Shown here piece by piece: positions 18,737-26,820 of a stretch of 64,000 bases of DNA. Source of the DNA: Lachnospira rogosae (GTDB lineage: Bacteria > Bacillota > Clostridia > Lachnospirales > Lachnospiraceae); the NCBI RefSeq assembly GCF_040096455.1, contig NZ_JBBMER010000006.1, forward strand, positions 138,841 to 202,840, written 5' to 3'. Made by a program: the position numbers and the translations under genes. Under the pieces are notes generated by a model. That model saw nothing but the letters and a program-made list of their open reading frames with translations. It was not told where the DNA came from and searched no databases. Each line of letters opens with the position of its first letter. Within the stretch, counting starts at the first letter, position 1.

Positions 18737-19055
18737 TAAAATGAATGTGATATGTCCTTCGTGTGGCGCAGAATTTAATAAAAATCTCAGCCAGTGTCCA
18801 TATTGTGGCAATTCCAATTATTATGGACAGGAAAAATCATATATGAAAGGACTGGCAGGACTTAGGCAAAGGCTGGCAGAACTTGCTGATATTAATAAAA
18901 AAATAATTGTAGAAGAGGCTGTAAAAGTGCTTGTCCTTGTACTGGCGGTTGTAATCATACTGGTGGCAGCTATATTTTCTGTAAAAGCAATTGACAGACA
19001 CAACGAAAGCATTGCCGTTAATAATATAAGAAAAGAGATAATAGATGGAAGATAA
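18729..19055 (+). CDS. Small zinc-ribbon membrane protein
   Basis: Protein of 108 residues overlapping the previous gene by 8 bp. It has an N-terminal zinc ribbon (CPSCGAEFN, CPYCGNSN), a charged helix (about 35-60) and one transmembrane helix (about 66-87) followed by a short tail. It resembles the first gene without its extracellular domain. The overlap implies translational coupling. Function unknown. Confidence 0.72.
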   Translation: MNNKMNVICPSCGAEFNKNLSQCPYCGNSNYYGQEKSYMKGLAGLRQRLAELADINKKIIVEEAVKVLVLVLAVVIILVAAIFSVKAIDRHNESIAVNNIRKEIIDGR

Positions 19056-19713
19056 GTATTATACAGAAAGTCATAAAAAAGCCATAGACAGGTATGATAA
19101 AGATTTCAATAATACAGAAAAGAATGTACATAATAAGGCGGACAGTAATTCAAAGAAAGCTTACGCATTTGCAATACCCGCAGTTGTTATTGCACTGCTT
19201 CTTATAGCATTTATTGGTATTGCATTAACTGGCTCTGTAAAAAAGGCTGTAAAGAAATCAGCAATAACGAATAATTATACAGAAATAAGTAATAAAATAT
19301 ATTCATATCTTGATAGCAGTAGTTATAAGGAATTATCGGATTATAGTGATGAGATAGATGCTCTTGATAATAAAGCATTTGATAAAGAATATTCGGTTCT
19401 TATGGGTGTAAGATATTATGTGTGGTCAGTGGGATTTATGAATACTAACGATAGTGATAATTATAATCTTACACAGTCAGATGTGTCTAATCTGGCATAT
19501 TATCTTTCGCAGTTTTACTACTATACACAGTTATCGGCATATAAAGATAAAGAAGTAACTATGACATCAGACAATGAAAAGTATCTTAACAAAATGCGGG
19601 AAGATATGGGAGTACTGCTTAAGAAATATTATCACATTACAGATGAGGATTTAGAGGCTATTGATACATTTTCAAGCGCACGAATTGAGCAGTGCCTTAT
19701 ACAAAGAGGATAG
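19045..19713 (+). CDS. Single-pass membrane protein of the zinc-ribbon operon
   Basis: Protein of 222 residues overlapping the preceding gene by 11 bp. The charged N-terminus lacks a zinc ribbon; one transmembrane helix (about 48-70) leads to a C-terminal extracellular domain. The end (LLKKYYHITDEDLEAI then SSARIEQCL) parallels that of the product at 17,993, so the two outer domains are likely homologous. No known domain is recognised. The shared architecture suggests the products form a membrane complex. Confidence 0.7.
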   Translation: MEDKYYTESHKKAIDRYDKDFNNTEKNVHNKADSNSKKAYAFAIPAVVIALLLIAFIGIALTGSVKKAVKKSAITNNYTEISNKIYSYLDSSSYKELSDYSDEIDALDNKAFDKEYSVLMGVRYYVWSVGFMNTNDSDNYNLTQSDVSNLAYYLSQFYYYTQLSAYKDKEVTMTSDNEKYLNKMREDMGVLLKKYYHITDEDLEAIDTFSSARIEQCLIQRG

Positions 19714-19714
19714 A

Positions 19715-19811
19715 TGTGAAAATGGATTTTTTATACGCAGGATTTATGTTTGTATACATTTGACACAAAGCCGATATGCGCAAAATGTGCGCAGGAATGA
19801 GGATTATTATG
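19715..19811 (+). repeat. Repeated leader hairpins (X and Y) before the fourth gene
   Basis: A degenerate X-like module (19,715-19,740) is followed by Y (19,757-19,811) with the perfect pair TGCGCA/TGCGCA around AAATG and the ending GCAGGAATGAGGATTATTATG. It is related to the leaders of pfk and D-lactate dehydrogenase. Its position inside the operon implies either an internal promoter or post-transcriptional control of the last gene. Confidence 0.6.
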
Positions 19812-20225
19812 AAGAAAAGCAGATTAATTATTATGGATATAATTATTGTAATTCTTGTTGTTCTTAATGCTGTGATGATAATAGCGGTAGCAGAGAATTA
19901 TAATGATGAGAACAGGACATATAATACACGCTGGTTTATGAACCTGTATAAGAATGATGAATATGGCAGGGCAGTAGATTATGCCAGCAGGGATAAGATT
20001 GTGATAGATAATATTCAGGACAATGAACTGGATGAAAGCATAGCGGTTGCAGAGTATTATAATGCGGAATTTTATAAAAATGTATATAAGACAATGGGAA
20101 ATACGCAGAAGCTAAAGCAGATGGAGGAGCAGTCTGATATGGCATTAAAGAGAATGGGAAGCCTGTCAATATTAAAGCAGAAGATAGATAGTATAGTCAA
20201 CGTACCTGACAGGCAGACTAAATAA
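19809..20225 (+). CDS. Small membrane-anchored protein
   Basis: Protein of 138 residues. ATG 19,809 is chosen because GAGGATT precedes it; upstream in-frame codons are part of the repeated leader. A single N-terminal helix (about 6-30, uncleaved signal anchor) is followed by a charged, probably extracellular helical region. No family recognised. It probably belongs with the three preceding genes but is separated from them by a leader element of about 95 bp. Confidence 0.65.
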   Translation: MKKSRLIIMDIIIVILVVLNAVMIIAVAENYNDENRTYNTRWFMNLYKNDEYGRAVDYASRDKIVIDNIQDNELDESIAVAEYYNAEFYKNVYKTMGNTQKLKQMEEQSDMALKRMGSLSILKQKIDSIVNVPDRQTK

Positions 20226-20382
20226 TAAAGTAATAGAATAATAAGGCAATAAAGTAACAATATAATGAGATATTGAAGATTATTATTGATAAATCTATGT
20301 ATAATTATTAAAATAACAGATAGAAGTAATAAGGCATATATGCTGAATTAATAAATTAACCACGAGGTGCAAAAGGAGAACG

Positions 20383-21816
20383 ATGGCAGATAATATAATA
20401 GAATTAAGACATATTAGTAAAGTATATAGTGATAATGGATTTAAGGCTGTAGACGATTTTAATCTTGAAGTAAAAAGAGGAGAGTTCGTCACTTTTCTTG
20501 GACCATCCGGATGTGGTAAGACTACTACATTAAGAATGATAGCAGGATTTGAGATGCCAACAAGTGGAGAAATACTTCTTAATGGAGAAGATATATCACA
20601 GCTTCCAGCAAACAAAAGGCCTATTAATACAGTATTCCAGCGATATGCTTTATTTCCACATATGAATATATATGACAATATAGCATTTGGACTTAAACTT
20701 AAAAAGCTGCCAAAAGAGGAGATTAGAAAGAAAGTAAAGAGAGTTCTTGATATAGTTGACCTTGAGGGGTTTGAGAATAGAAAGATATCTACCTTATCAG
20801 GTGGACAGCAGCAAAGAATTGCAATTGCAAGAGCCTTGGTTAATGAGCCGGAAATTCTTATGCTTGATGAGCCCCTAGGTGCACTTGATTTGAAAATGCG
20901 TCAGGAAATGCAGCTTGAATTGAAGCATATGCACGATGAACTTGGAATTACATTTATATATGTAACACACGATCAGGAAGAAGCACTTACAATGTCTGAT
21001 AAGATTGTTGTTCTTTCAGAAGGCAGGATACAGCAGATTGGTACGCCTGAGGATATATATAATGAGCCGCAGAATGCATTTGTAGCTGACTTTATCGGTG
21101 AAAGTAACATTTTCAAAGGTATTATGACAGGACATATGAAAGTAAGATTTTGCGGTGGTGAATTCATAGGAATGGACGATGTTCCAGAGGGTACGCTTGT
21201 CGATGTTGTTGTAAGACCGGAAGATGTAATTATAACTAAGCCAGAGGACGGAATTATTGAGGGCGAAGTTGTGTCGGTTATATTCAAAGGTATGCACTAT
21301 GAGGTTACTGTTGAATCGGGCAAGTACGAAATGGTTATAAGAACGACCAAATGTTATTCTGTCGGTGAAAGAATTGGTATGAAGCTTGAGCCGGACGGAA
21401 TTCATATTATGCTTGCTGAGGACCATACAACAAGCTTTGTTACTAATATTAATAGTGATTATACACTTGATTTTAATGGCAAGGTTATTAATTGCGATTT
21501 AACAAAAGTTATTCCTAAATCAAGTATGAAGAACAATGTTTTAGTTGATGAGAATAATGAGGCTATTGATACAGATAAGTTAAAGGTTATGGTTTCAATC
21601 CAGCCATATGATATAAGAATGAGTGATAATGTGGAGGAAGGTCTTGTATCTGGACATATTATCAACCTTATCTATAAGGGTGACCATTACAGTTACGTTA
21701 TAAGAACAGAATATGGACACGACCTTATTGTAGATGATGAGTACCTGTGGAATATGGACGATGCTGTAGGGCTTGTTATGCTAGAAGACAAGATGAAGTT
21801 CCAGTTAAAAAAGTAA
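20383..21816 (+). CDS. potA: Spermidine/putrescine ABC transporter ATP-binding protein
   Basis: ATPase of the polyamine importer. It has 477 residues, over 100 longer than usual. The ABC domain shows Walker A GPSGCGKTT, LSGGQQQR, ILMLDEPLGALD and the H-loop YVTHDQEEA. After it come two TOBE-type halves, around VVSVIFKGMHYEVTV and again IINLIYKGDHYSYVI, separated by an atypical stretch (about 345-425). The extra TOBE segment may add a regulatory site. AAGGAGA precedes the start. It begins a tight operon with potB, potC and potD. Confidence 0.93.
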   Translation: MADNIIELRHISKVYSDNGFKAVDDFNLEVKRGEFVTFLGPSGCGKTTTLRMIAGFEMPTSGEILLNGEDISQLPANKRPINTVFQRYALFPHMNIYDNIAFGLKLKKLPKEEIRKKVKRVLDIVDLEGFENRKISTLSGGQQQRIAIARALVNEPEILMLDEPLGALDLKMRQEMQLELKHMHDELGITFIYVTHDQEEALTMSDKIVVLSEGRIQQIGTPEDIYNEPQNAFVADFIGESNIFKGIMTGHMKVRFCGGEFIGMDDVPEGTLVDVVVRPEDVIITKPEDGIIEGEVVSVIFKGMHYEVTVESGKYEMVIRTTKCYSVGERIGMKLEPDGIHIMLAEDHTTSFVTNINSDYTLDFNGKVINCDLTKVIPKSSMKNNVLVDENNEAIDTDKLKVMVSIQPYDIRMSDNVEEGLVSGHIINLIYKGDHYSYVIRTEYGHDLIVDDEYLWNMDDAVGLVMLEDKMKFQLKK

Positions 21817-21840
21817 GTAAAGGGAAAGGAATTAATAAAG

Positions 21841-22626
21841 ATGAATAATGTATTATCGCGTAAGCAGCTTGGAATTCCTTATGGGATATTCCTTTTATTA
21901 TTTGTTGCAGCCCCTTTGCTTGTATTGATATATTATGCATTTACCAATGGACAGGGACAGTTTACAGTAAGTAATCTCTGTAATTTCTTTACAGATCCTA
22001 ACACACTTGGAACATTGTGTTACAGTTTTGCACTGGCATTTGTTGTAACTATAGTGTGTCTTTTAATAGCGTATCCAGTTGCATACATACTTGCACAGAG
22101 CGAGATTAAAAGAAAAGCAGTTATTCTTATGCTTTTTGTGCTTCCAATGTGGATTAACTTTACACTTAGAATTACAGCACTTAAGGAAGTTCTTTCATTA
22201 ATAGAAGGTAATCTTGCATTTTATCCATTTATTAATACAGTTATTGGAATGACTTACGATTTTCTTCCATTTATGATACTCCCATTATATACAACATTAT
22301 CGAAAATGGATAACAGCATTATAGAAGCAGCAAATGATCTGGGGGCTAATAATTTTCAGACATTTATAAGGATTATATTGCCATTATCTGTACCGGGAAT
22401 TATAAGTGGAATATCAATGGTGTTCCTGCCAGCGATGACTAATTATGTAGTGCTTGATATGCTTTATAACAGTACATATATTATGGGTAGTCTTATAGGA
22501 AGCTATTTTAGTGCATACGACTGGAACAATGGTTCAATGATAGCACTTATACTTCTTATAATTATATGTATAATCAGTCTTATATCAGCAGACAGCGATA
22601 ATGAAGGTTCAGGACGCAGGCTGTAG
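21841..22626 (+). CDS. potB: Spermidine/putrescine ABC permease PotB
   Basis: Integral membrane subunit of 261 residues with six predicted helices. The EAA-type coupling motif reads IIEAANDLGANNFQTFIRIILPLSVPG (first part of the motif near residue 160), where it docks on PotA. It lies 24 bp after potA with GGGAAAGGAA upstream. The C-terminus (SADSDNEGSGRRL) is short and polar. Confidence 0.92.
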   Translation: MNNVLSRKQLGIPYGIFLLLFVAAPLLVLIYYAFTNGQGQFTVSNLCNFFTDPNTLGTLCYSFALAFVVTIVCLLIAYPVAYILAQSEIKRKAVILMLFVLPMWINFTLRITALKEVLSLIEGNLAFYPFINTVIGMTYDFLPFMILPLYTTLSKMDNSIIEAANDLGANNFQTFIRIILPLSVPGIISGISMVFLPAMTNYVVLDMLYNSTYIMGSLIGSYFSAYDWNNGSMIALILLIIICIISLISADSDNEGSGRRL

Positions 22627-22653
22627 ATATATGTGACGGGAAAGAGGACAGGT

Positions 22654-23457
22654 ATGTTTAAAAAATGTGTTAAATATGCAATTATCGGTCTTGTACTTAT
22701 ATTTATGTATGTTCCGATTCTTATATTAGCAGTATATAGTTTTACAGATTCACCTAATATTGGGGCTATTCATTCATTTTCGTTCCATAATTATGTGACA
22801 TTATTTACAACACCAGAGCTTATAGATATGATTATAGGTTCAATTGCACTTGCAATTGGAAGTGCGGTGCTTGCTACAATACTTGGAACAACAGGTGCAA
22901 TTGGAGCATTTTATTCTAAGAAAAATGTTAATGGTACAATGTCAGTTCTTAACCAGATACCAGTTGTTAATGCCGATGTCGTGACAGGTTTTTCATTATG
23001 TATTCTTCTGGTTGTTGTATTCGGGGTAAGCAAGAATACTTATATTCCACTTGTAATAGGACATACAGTGCTTAGTGCACCATTTGTATATCTTGCGGTT
23101 GTTCCCAAGTTAAAGCAGATGGACCCAAGTCTTTATGAGGCTGCACTTGACCTTGGAGCAACACCGGGATATACGTTAATTCATATTATTATACCTCAGA
23201 TTGCATCAGGTATTATATCAGGATTTGTTATGGCAGTTACTTTATCACTTGATGATTATTTTGTGGCGACTTATACGAAACCGGCAACATTTGATACAAT
23301 AAGTACATATGTTGTTAATGCAACAAAGGGTTCGCAGACTAATATTAGGACTGCATTATGGGCATTATCGACAATTATATTCCTGATTGTAGTTATAGTT
23401 GAAGTTGTTATGAATTTTGCACCTATAAAGAATGAAGCCCAGAAGGAGAAACATTAA
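22654..23457 (+). CDS. potC: Spermidine/putrescine ABC permease PotC
   Basis: Second permease subunit, 267 residues, six helices, with coupling motif YEAALDLGATPGYTLIHII. ATG 22,654 is preferred over GTG 22,633 because GGGAAAGAGG lies just before it. The stop codon overlaps the potD start by one base (TAATG), implying coupled translation. Confidence 0.92.
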   Translation: MFKKCVKYAIIGLVLIFMYVPILILAVYSFTDSPNIGAIHSFSFHNYVTLFTTPELIDMIIGSIALAIGSAVLATILGTTGAIGAFYSKKNVNGTMSVLNQIPVVNADVVTGFSLCILLVVVFGVSKNTYIPLVIGHTVLSAPFVYLAVVPKLKQMDPSLYEAALDLGATPGYTLIHIIIPQIASGIISGFVMAVTLSLDDYFVATYTKPATFDTISTYVVNATKGSQTNIRTALWALSTIIFLIVVIVEVVMNFAPIKNEAQKEKH

Positions 23458-25046
23458 TGAATAAAAATGTGATTATAGATATTACATCTTATATCAGACA
23501 TTTGACTAAAATGGTTATAAAAGTTTCGCTTGCTATGATTTTGGCTGTTGAAATGCTGTCTGGAAGTATAACAGGAGTGTGGAAAGGATTTAATTCTACT
23601 AAAGCAGAGGCGGCAGATAACGATACAATTACACTTAGAATATGTAACTGGGAAGAGTATATAGATGAAGGCGGCTGGAACGCTGATGAAACAATAGATC
23701 TTGAGAGCACAGATATCAGGGGCGATAATTCTATGGTTGATGATTTTGCTGAATGGTATTATAAGACATATGGCAAGAAGGTTAATGTCGAATATAGCTG
23801 TCTTGGAACTAATGAAGAACTTTACAATATGCTTACATTAGGTGATGAGTACGATTTAATATGTCCTTCAGAATATATGTTTATGAAGCTTATGACTGAG
23901 GGCTGGCTTGAACCATTTTCTGATGAATTCTACGACACAGGAATCAAAGAGAATTATTATGCAAAAGGTGTTTCACCATTTATAAAGCAGACTTTTGATA
24001 ATAATACAATCAATGGTGAACCTTGGAGTAAATATGCTGCTGGATATATGTGGGGTGTTACAGGTATTATATATAATCCAGAAGATGTTACAAAACAAGA
24101 GGCATCGACATGGAAGATTATTAATAATGATAAGTTCAGACGTATGATTACTGTTAAGGATAATGTAAGAGATACTATGTTTGCGGCAATTGGTGCAATC
24201 AAGTCTGATAAGTTAAGGTCACAGGATTTTATCAGGCAGGCAGATTATACTGATAAGCTGGCAGAGGAGATGAATGACACATCAAAGGATACAGTTGATG
24301 AAGTATTAGAATATCTTCAGCAGGTTAAAGATAATGTATATTCATTTGAAACTGACAGTGGTAAGATTGATGCTATTACAGGTAAGATCAGTGCTGGCTA
24401 TCAGTGGTCAGGTGATGCTGTATACATAATGCAGCAGGCAGAAGCTAATGATGTCGAGCTTAATTTTGCTATTCCAGAAGAATGTACTAATATGTATTTT
24501 GATGGCTGGGCGATGTTAAAATCAGGAATTAATGGCAATTCAGAAAAGAAGAAGGCAGCAGAAGCATTTGTTAATTTCGTATCTATGCCAGAAAATGCAG
24601 TAAGAAATATGTACTATATTGGCTATACATCAGTTATATCAGGTGGTCAGAGTCCTGTTATATATGATTATTTAAAATGGAATTATGGTCTTGAGTCACT
24701 TATGGAAGAGGATGATACAATAAGTGAGGCTGATGCAATAGATTATTCTTTAGGATATTTCTTCTCAGGAGTATCTAATGATTCAAGATATATATTAAGA
24801 ACATCTAAGGCGCAGACAGAAGGAATGTTGTCAGCACAGTATCCAACGGAAGAAGTAATGCATAGAAGTGCTATTATGCAGTATTTTGATAATGACGAAA
24901 CAGCGAGAATTAATCAGATGTGGATAAATGTAAGATGTTTTAATATTCATAATGTACCAGTCTGGGTATGGATTGCCGTAGCCGCTGCTATCGTAGCTGT
25001 TATAGTACTAAGAATTGCGGATGTCATAAGACATAAGAAAATATAA
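23457..25046 (+). CDS. potD: PotD-like polyamine-binding protein with C-terminal anchor
   Basis: Extracytoplasmic substrate receptor for PotABC. It has 529 residues, longer than the usual 350 or so. An N-terminal hydrophobic segment (about 19-40, followed by KAEAADNDT) serves as signal; no lipobox cysteine is visible. The binding-protein core shows LRICNWEEYIDEG, YDLICPSEYM and DGWAMLKSG. A C-terminal helix (about 499-522, VWVWIAVAAAIVAVIVLRI) with a basic tail would anchor it, so it is held by the C-terminus rather than lipidated. AGGAG precedes the start; a strong terminator follows. Confidence 0.9.
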   Translation: MNKNVIIDITSYIRHLTKMVIKVSLAMILAVEMLSGSITGVWKGFNSTKAEAADNDTITLRICNWEEYIDEGGWNADETIDLESTDIRGDNSMVDDFAEWYYKTYGKKVNVEYSCLGTNEELYNMLTLGDEYDLICPSEYMFMKLMTEGWLEPFSDEFYDTGIKENYYAKGVSPFIKQTFDNNTINGEPWSKYAAGYMWGVTGIIYNPEDVTKQEASTWKIINNDKFRRMITVKDNVRDTMFAAIGAIKSDKLRSQDFIRQADYTDKLAEEMNDTSKDTVDEVLEYLQQVKDNVYSFETDSGKIDAITGKISAGYQWSGDAVYIMQQAEANDVELNFAIPEECTNMYFDGWAMLKSGINGNSEKKKAAEAFVNFVSMPENAVRNMYYIGYTSVISGGQSPVIYDYLKWNYGLESLMEEDDTISEADAIDYSLGYFFSGVSNDSRYILRTSKAQTEGMLSAQYPTEEVMHRSAIMQYFDNDETARINQMWINVRCFNIHNVPVWVWIAVAAAIVAVIVLRIADVIRHKKI

Positions 25047-25080
25047 AGGTATAGGATATTCTTATAGAGAATATTATTAT

Positions 25081-25155
25081 AAAAACAGAGAATAGAAAGT
25101 TGTATATTGGAGGAGAAGCTCCGATTATACTTTCTATTCTCTGTTTTGATTTTAT
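25081..25155 (+). terminator. Intrinsic terminator of the pot operon
   Basis: A 19-bp stem (AAAACAGAGAATAGAAAGT with its complement at 25,129-25,147) with an inner GGAG/CTCC hairpin and A/T tracts on both sides. It can also serve the convergent amylase gene. Confidence 0.9.
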
Positions 25156-25200
25156 TATTACGCAACATATTAAAAGATATTGCGTGGTGTGACAGGGTAG

Positions 25201-26508
25201 TTATAATTTTAAGAAAAATGCACTATATCCCGGTAATTCCAATCCATTATTTAACTGTATTTCTCTATCGGTTATAAGGTCATATGCTTTGTCACAGCCC
25301 ATATTAAATGAGGCAGAATAATTGTAGTCAGCGGCATTTATTGCAACAAGTACACGCTCACCCTGCCACTCTCTTAAGAATACGCATTGTTCATTAGTGA
25401 GGATTATAGATGAGAAGTTACCATATTGTAATGCTGGTGATATCTTTTTAGCATTGGCAAGCTTTGCAATCCAGTCAGATAATTCATTAAAGACAGGTGT
25501 GTCAAAGCAGGCTCTTAAGGCAGGGTCACCATCTTCTTTACGCCCAGTTGCACCCCATTCACTTCCATAATATACACAAGGTATTCCTGGCATACCAAAA
25601 GCAAGAGCATATATTAAAGGAAGGTGACGGATGTTATTCAGTATGCTTGCAACTCTTGTGACATCGTGATTGTCAACAAAAGATAGTAAATGCTTACCTT
25701 TGTATAGTGTCCAGTTCTCAGGTCCGAACTGCCTTAAAAGTGAATGGTTAATTTCAAACATATTCATTGAATTAAAGCTTGAATAAAGACCCTTGTAGCA
25801 CTCATAATTAGTAACTGAATGAAGCATTTCGTCGTTCATAATCTGGTTATAATCGCCGTGCAGTGTTTCTCCTAACAGGAAAAAGTCTGGTTTTAAGCTG
25901 TCACAGAAGCTTCTTAATCTTTTAAGAAAATCGTGATTGAGGCAGTAAGCAACATCAAGTCTTAAGCCGTCAATATCAAATTCCGTAACCCAGCCTTTGA
26001 TAGCATTAAAAATATGCTGTATAACATCTTCATTATACAGGTTAAGCTTTACAAGGTCATAACAGCCTTCCCAGCCCTCATACCAGAGCCCGTCATTATA
26101 ATTAGAATTACCATTAAAATCTATTCTTGCAAACCAGTTGATATAAGGGGAACTTTCCCTGTTCTTTAACACATCCTGAAAAGCCCAGAAACCTCTGCCA
26201 ACATGATTAAATACGCCGTCAAGAACAACCTTTATTCCTTCATTATGAAGATTATAGCACACGTTGGCAAAATCTTTATTAGTACCAAGCCTTGTGTCTA
26301 TCTTTGTATAATCTCTTGTATTATATCCGTGAGTGTCAGATTCAAACACAGGAGAAAAATATATAGCATCAGCACCTAATCTTTTAATATGTGGTATCCA
26401 GTCATTAACCTTTAAAATGCGGTGGTTAAGCACACCATCATTCTCAAAGGGTGCTCCTGAAAACCCAAGAGGATATATTTGATAAAAAACACTTTCGTAA
26501 GCCCACAT
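25201..26508 (-). CDS. GH13 alpha-amylase-family glycosidase, intracellular
   Basis: Hydrolyses alpha-1,4-glucosidic bonds in maltodextrin-type substrates. It has 435 residues with no signal peptide, so cytosolic. Family regions in order: DGVFNH (region I), GLRLDVA (nucleophile Asp), LLGETL (acid/base Glu) and FVDNHD (third Asp), followed by a short C-terminal beta domain. The second ATG (26,508) is chosen because GGAGG within the preceding codons is its binding site. The length and missing N-terminal domain differ from classical neopullulanases. It is a single gene converging on the pot operon. Confidence 0.88.
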   Translation of the reverse strand: MWAYESVFYQIYPLGFSGAPFENDGVLNHRILKVNDWIPHIKRLGADAIYFSPVFESDTHGYNTRDYTKIDTRLGTNKDFANVCYNLHNEGIKVVLDGVFNHVGRGFWAFQDVLKNRESSPYINWFARIDFNGNSNYNDGLWYEGWEGCYDLVKLNLYNEDVIQHIFNAIKGWVTEFDIDGLRLDVAYCLNHDFLKRLRSFCDSLKPDFFLLGETLHGDYNQIMNDEMLHSVTNYECYKGLYSSFNSMNMFEINHSLLRQFGPENWTLYKGKHLLSFVDNHDVTRVASILNNIRHLPLIYALAFGMPGIPCVYYGSEWGATGRKEDGDPALRACFDTPVFNELSDWIAKLANAKKISPALQYGNFSSIILTNEQCVFLREWQGERVLVAINAADYNYSASFNMGCDKAYDLITDREIQLNNGLELPGYSAFFLKL

Positions 26509-26647
26509 AGCAGCCTCCATTTATATATTTATATATATATTAATCGGAATTTTCTTCTTTATCAACAACATTAATAATATTCTTTTTCCACATTATTCTG
26601 GATGAAATTATAGCAACTTACAATACAAAAGAATAATCGTTTATACA

Positions 26648-26676
26648 TTGTCAGTTATATATTTTTTTGATATAAT
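26648..26676 (+). promoter_or_regulatory. Promoter of the HD-GYP sensor operon
   Basis: TTGTCA (26,648) and TATAAT (26,671) with a 17-bp spacer, giving a leader of about 135 nt. The rest of 26,509-26,820 is AT-rich with no gene. Confidence 0.7.
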
Positions 26677-26820
26677 AATTATAATTTTATTATGGTAGAG
26701 TGTAAAAGTTAAATCATTACTGATATGCTTAGATTATGTATTGAAAATATGCATAGCAGTCAGGATGGATTAAACATAACAGCCAACGGATAATACAGCA
26801 TACTGAACGGAGAAAAGCCT

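Noticed and set aside
20226..20382. Possible polyamine-responsive riboswitch before potA
   Set aside because: The stretch is plain AT-rich sequence with no stable hairpins; only the AAGGAGA site is visible.
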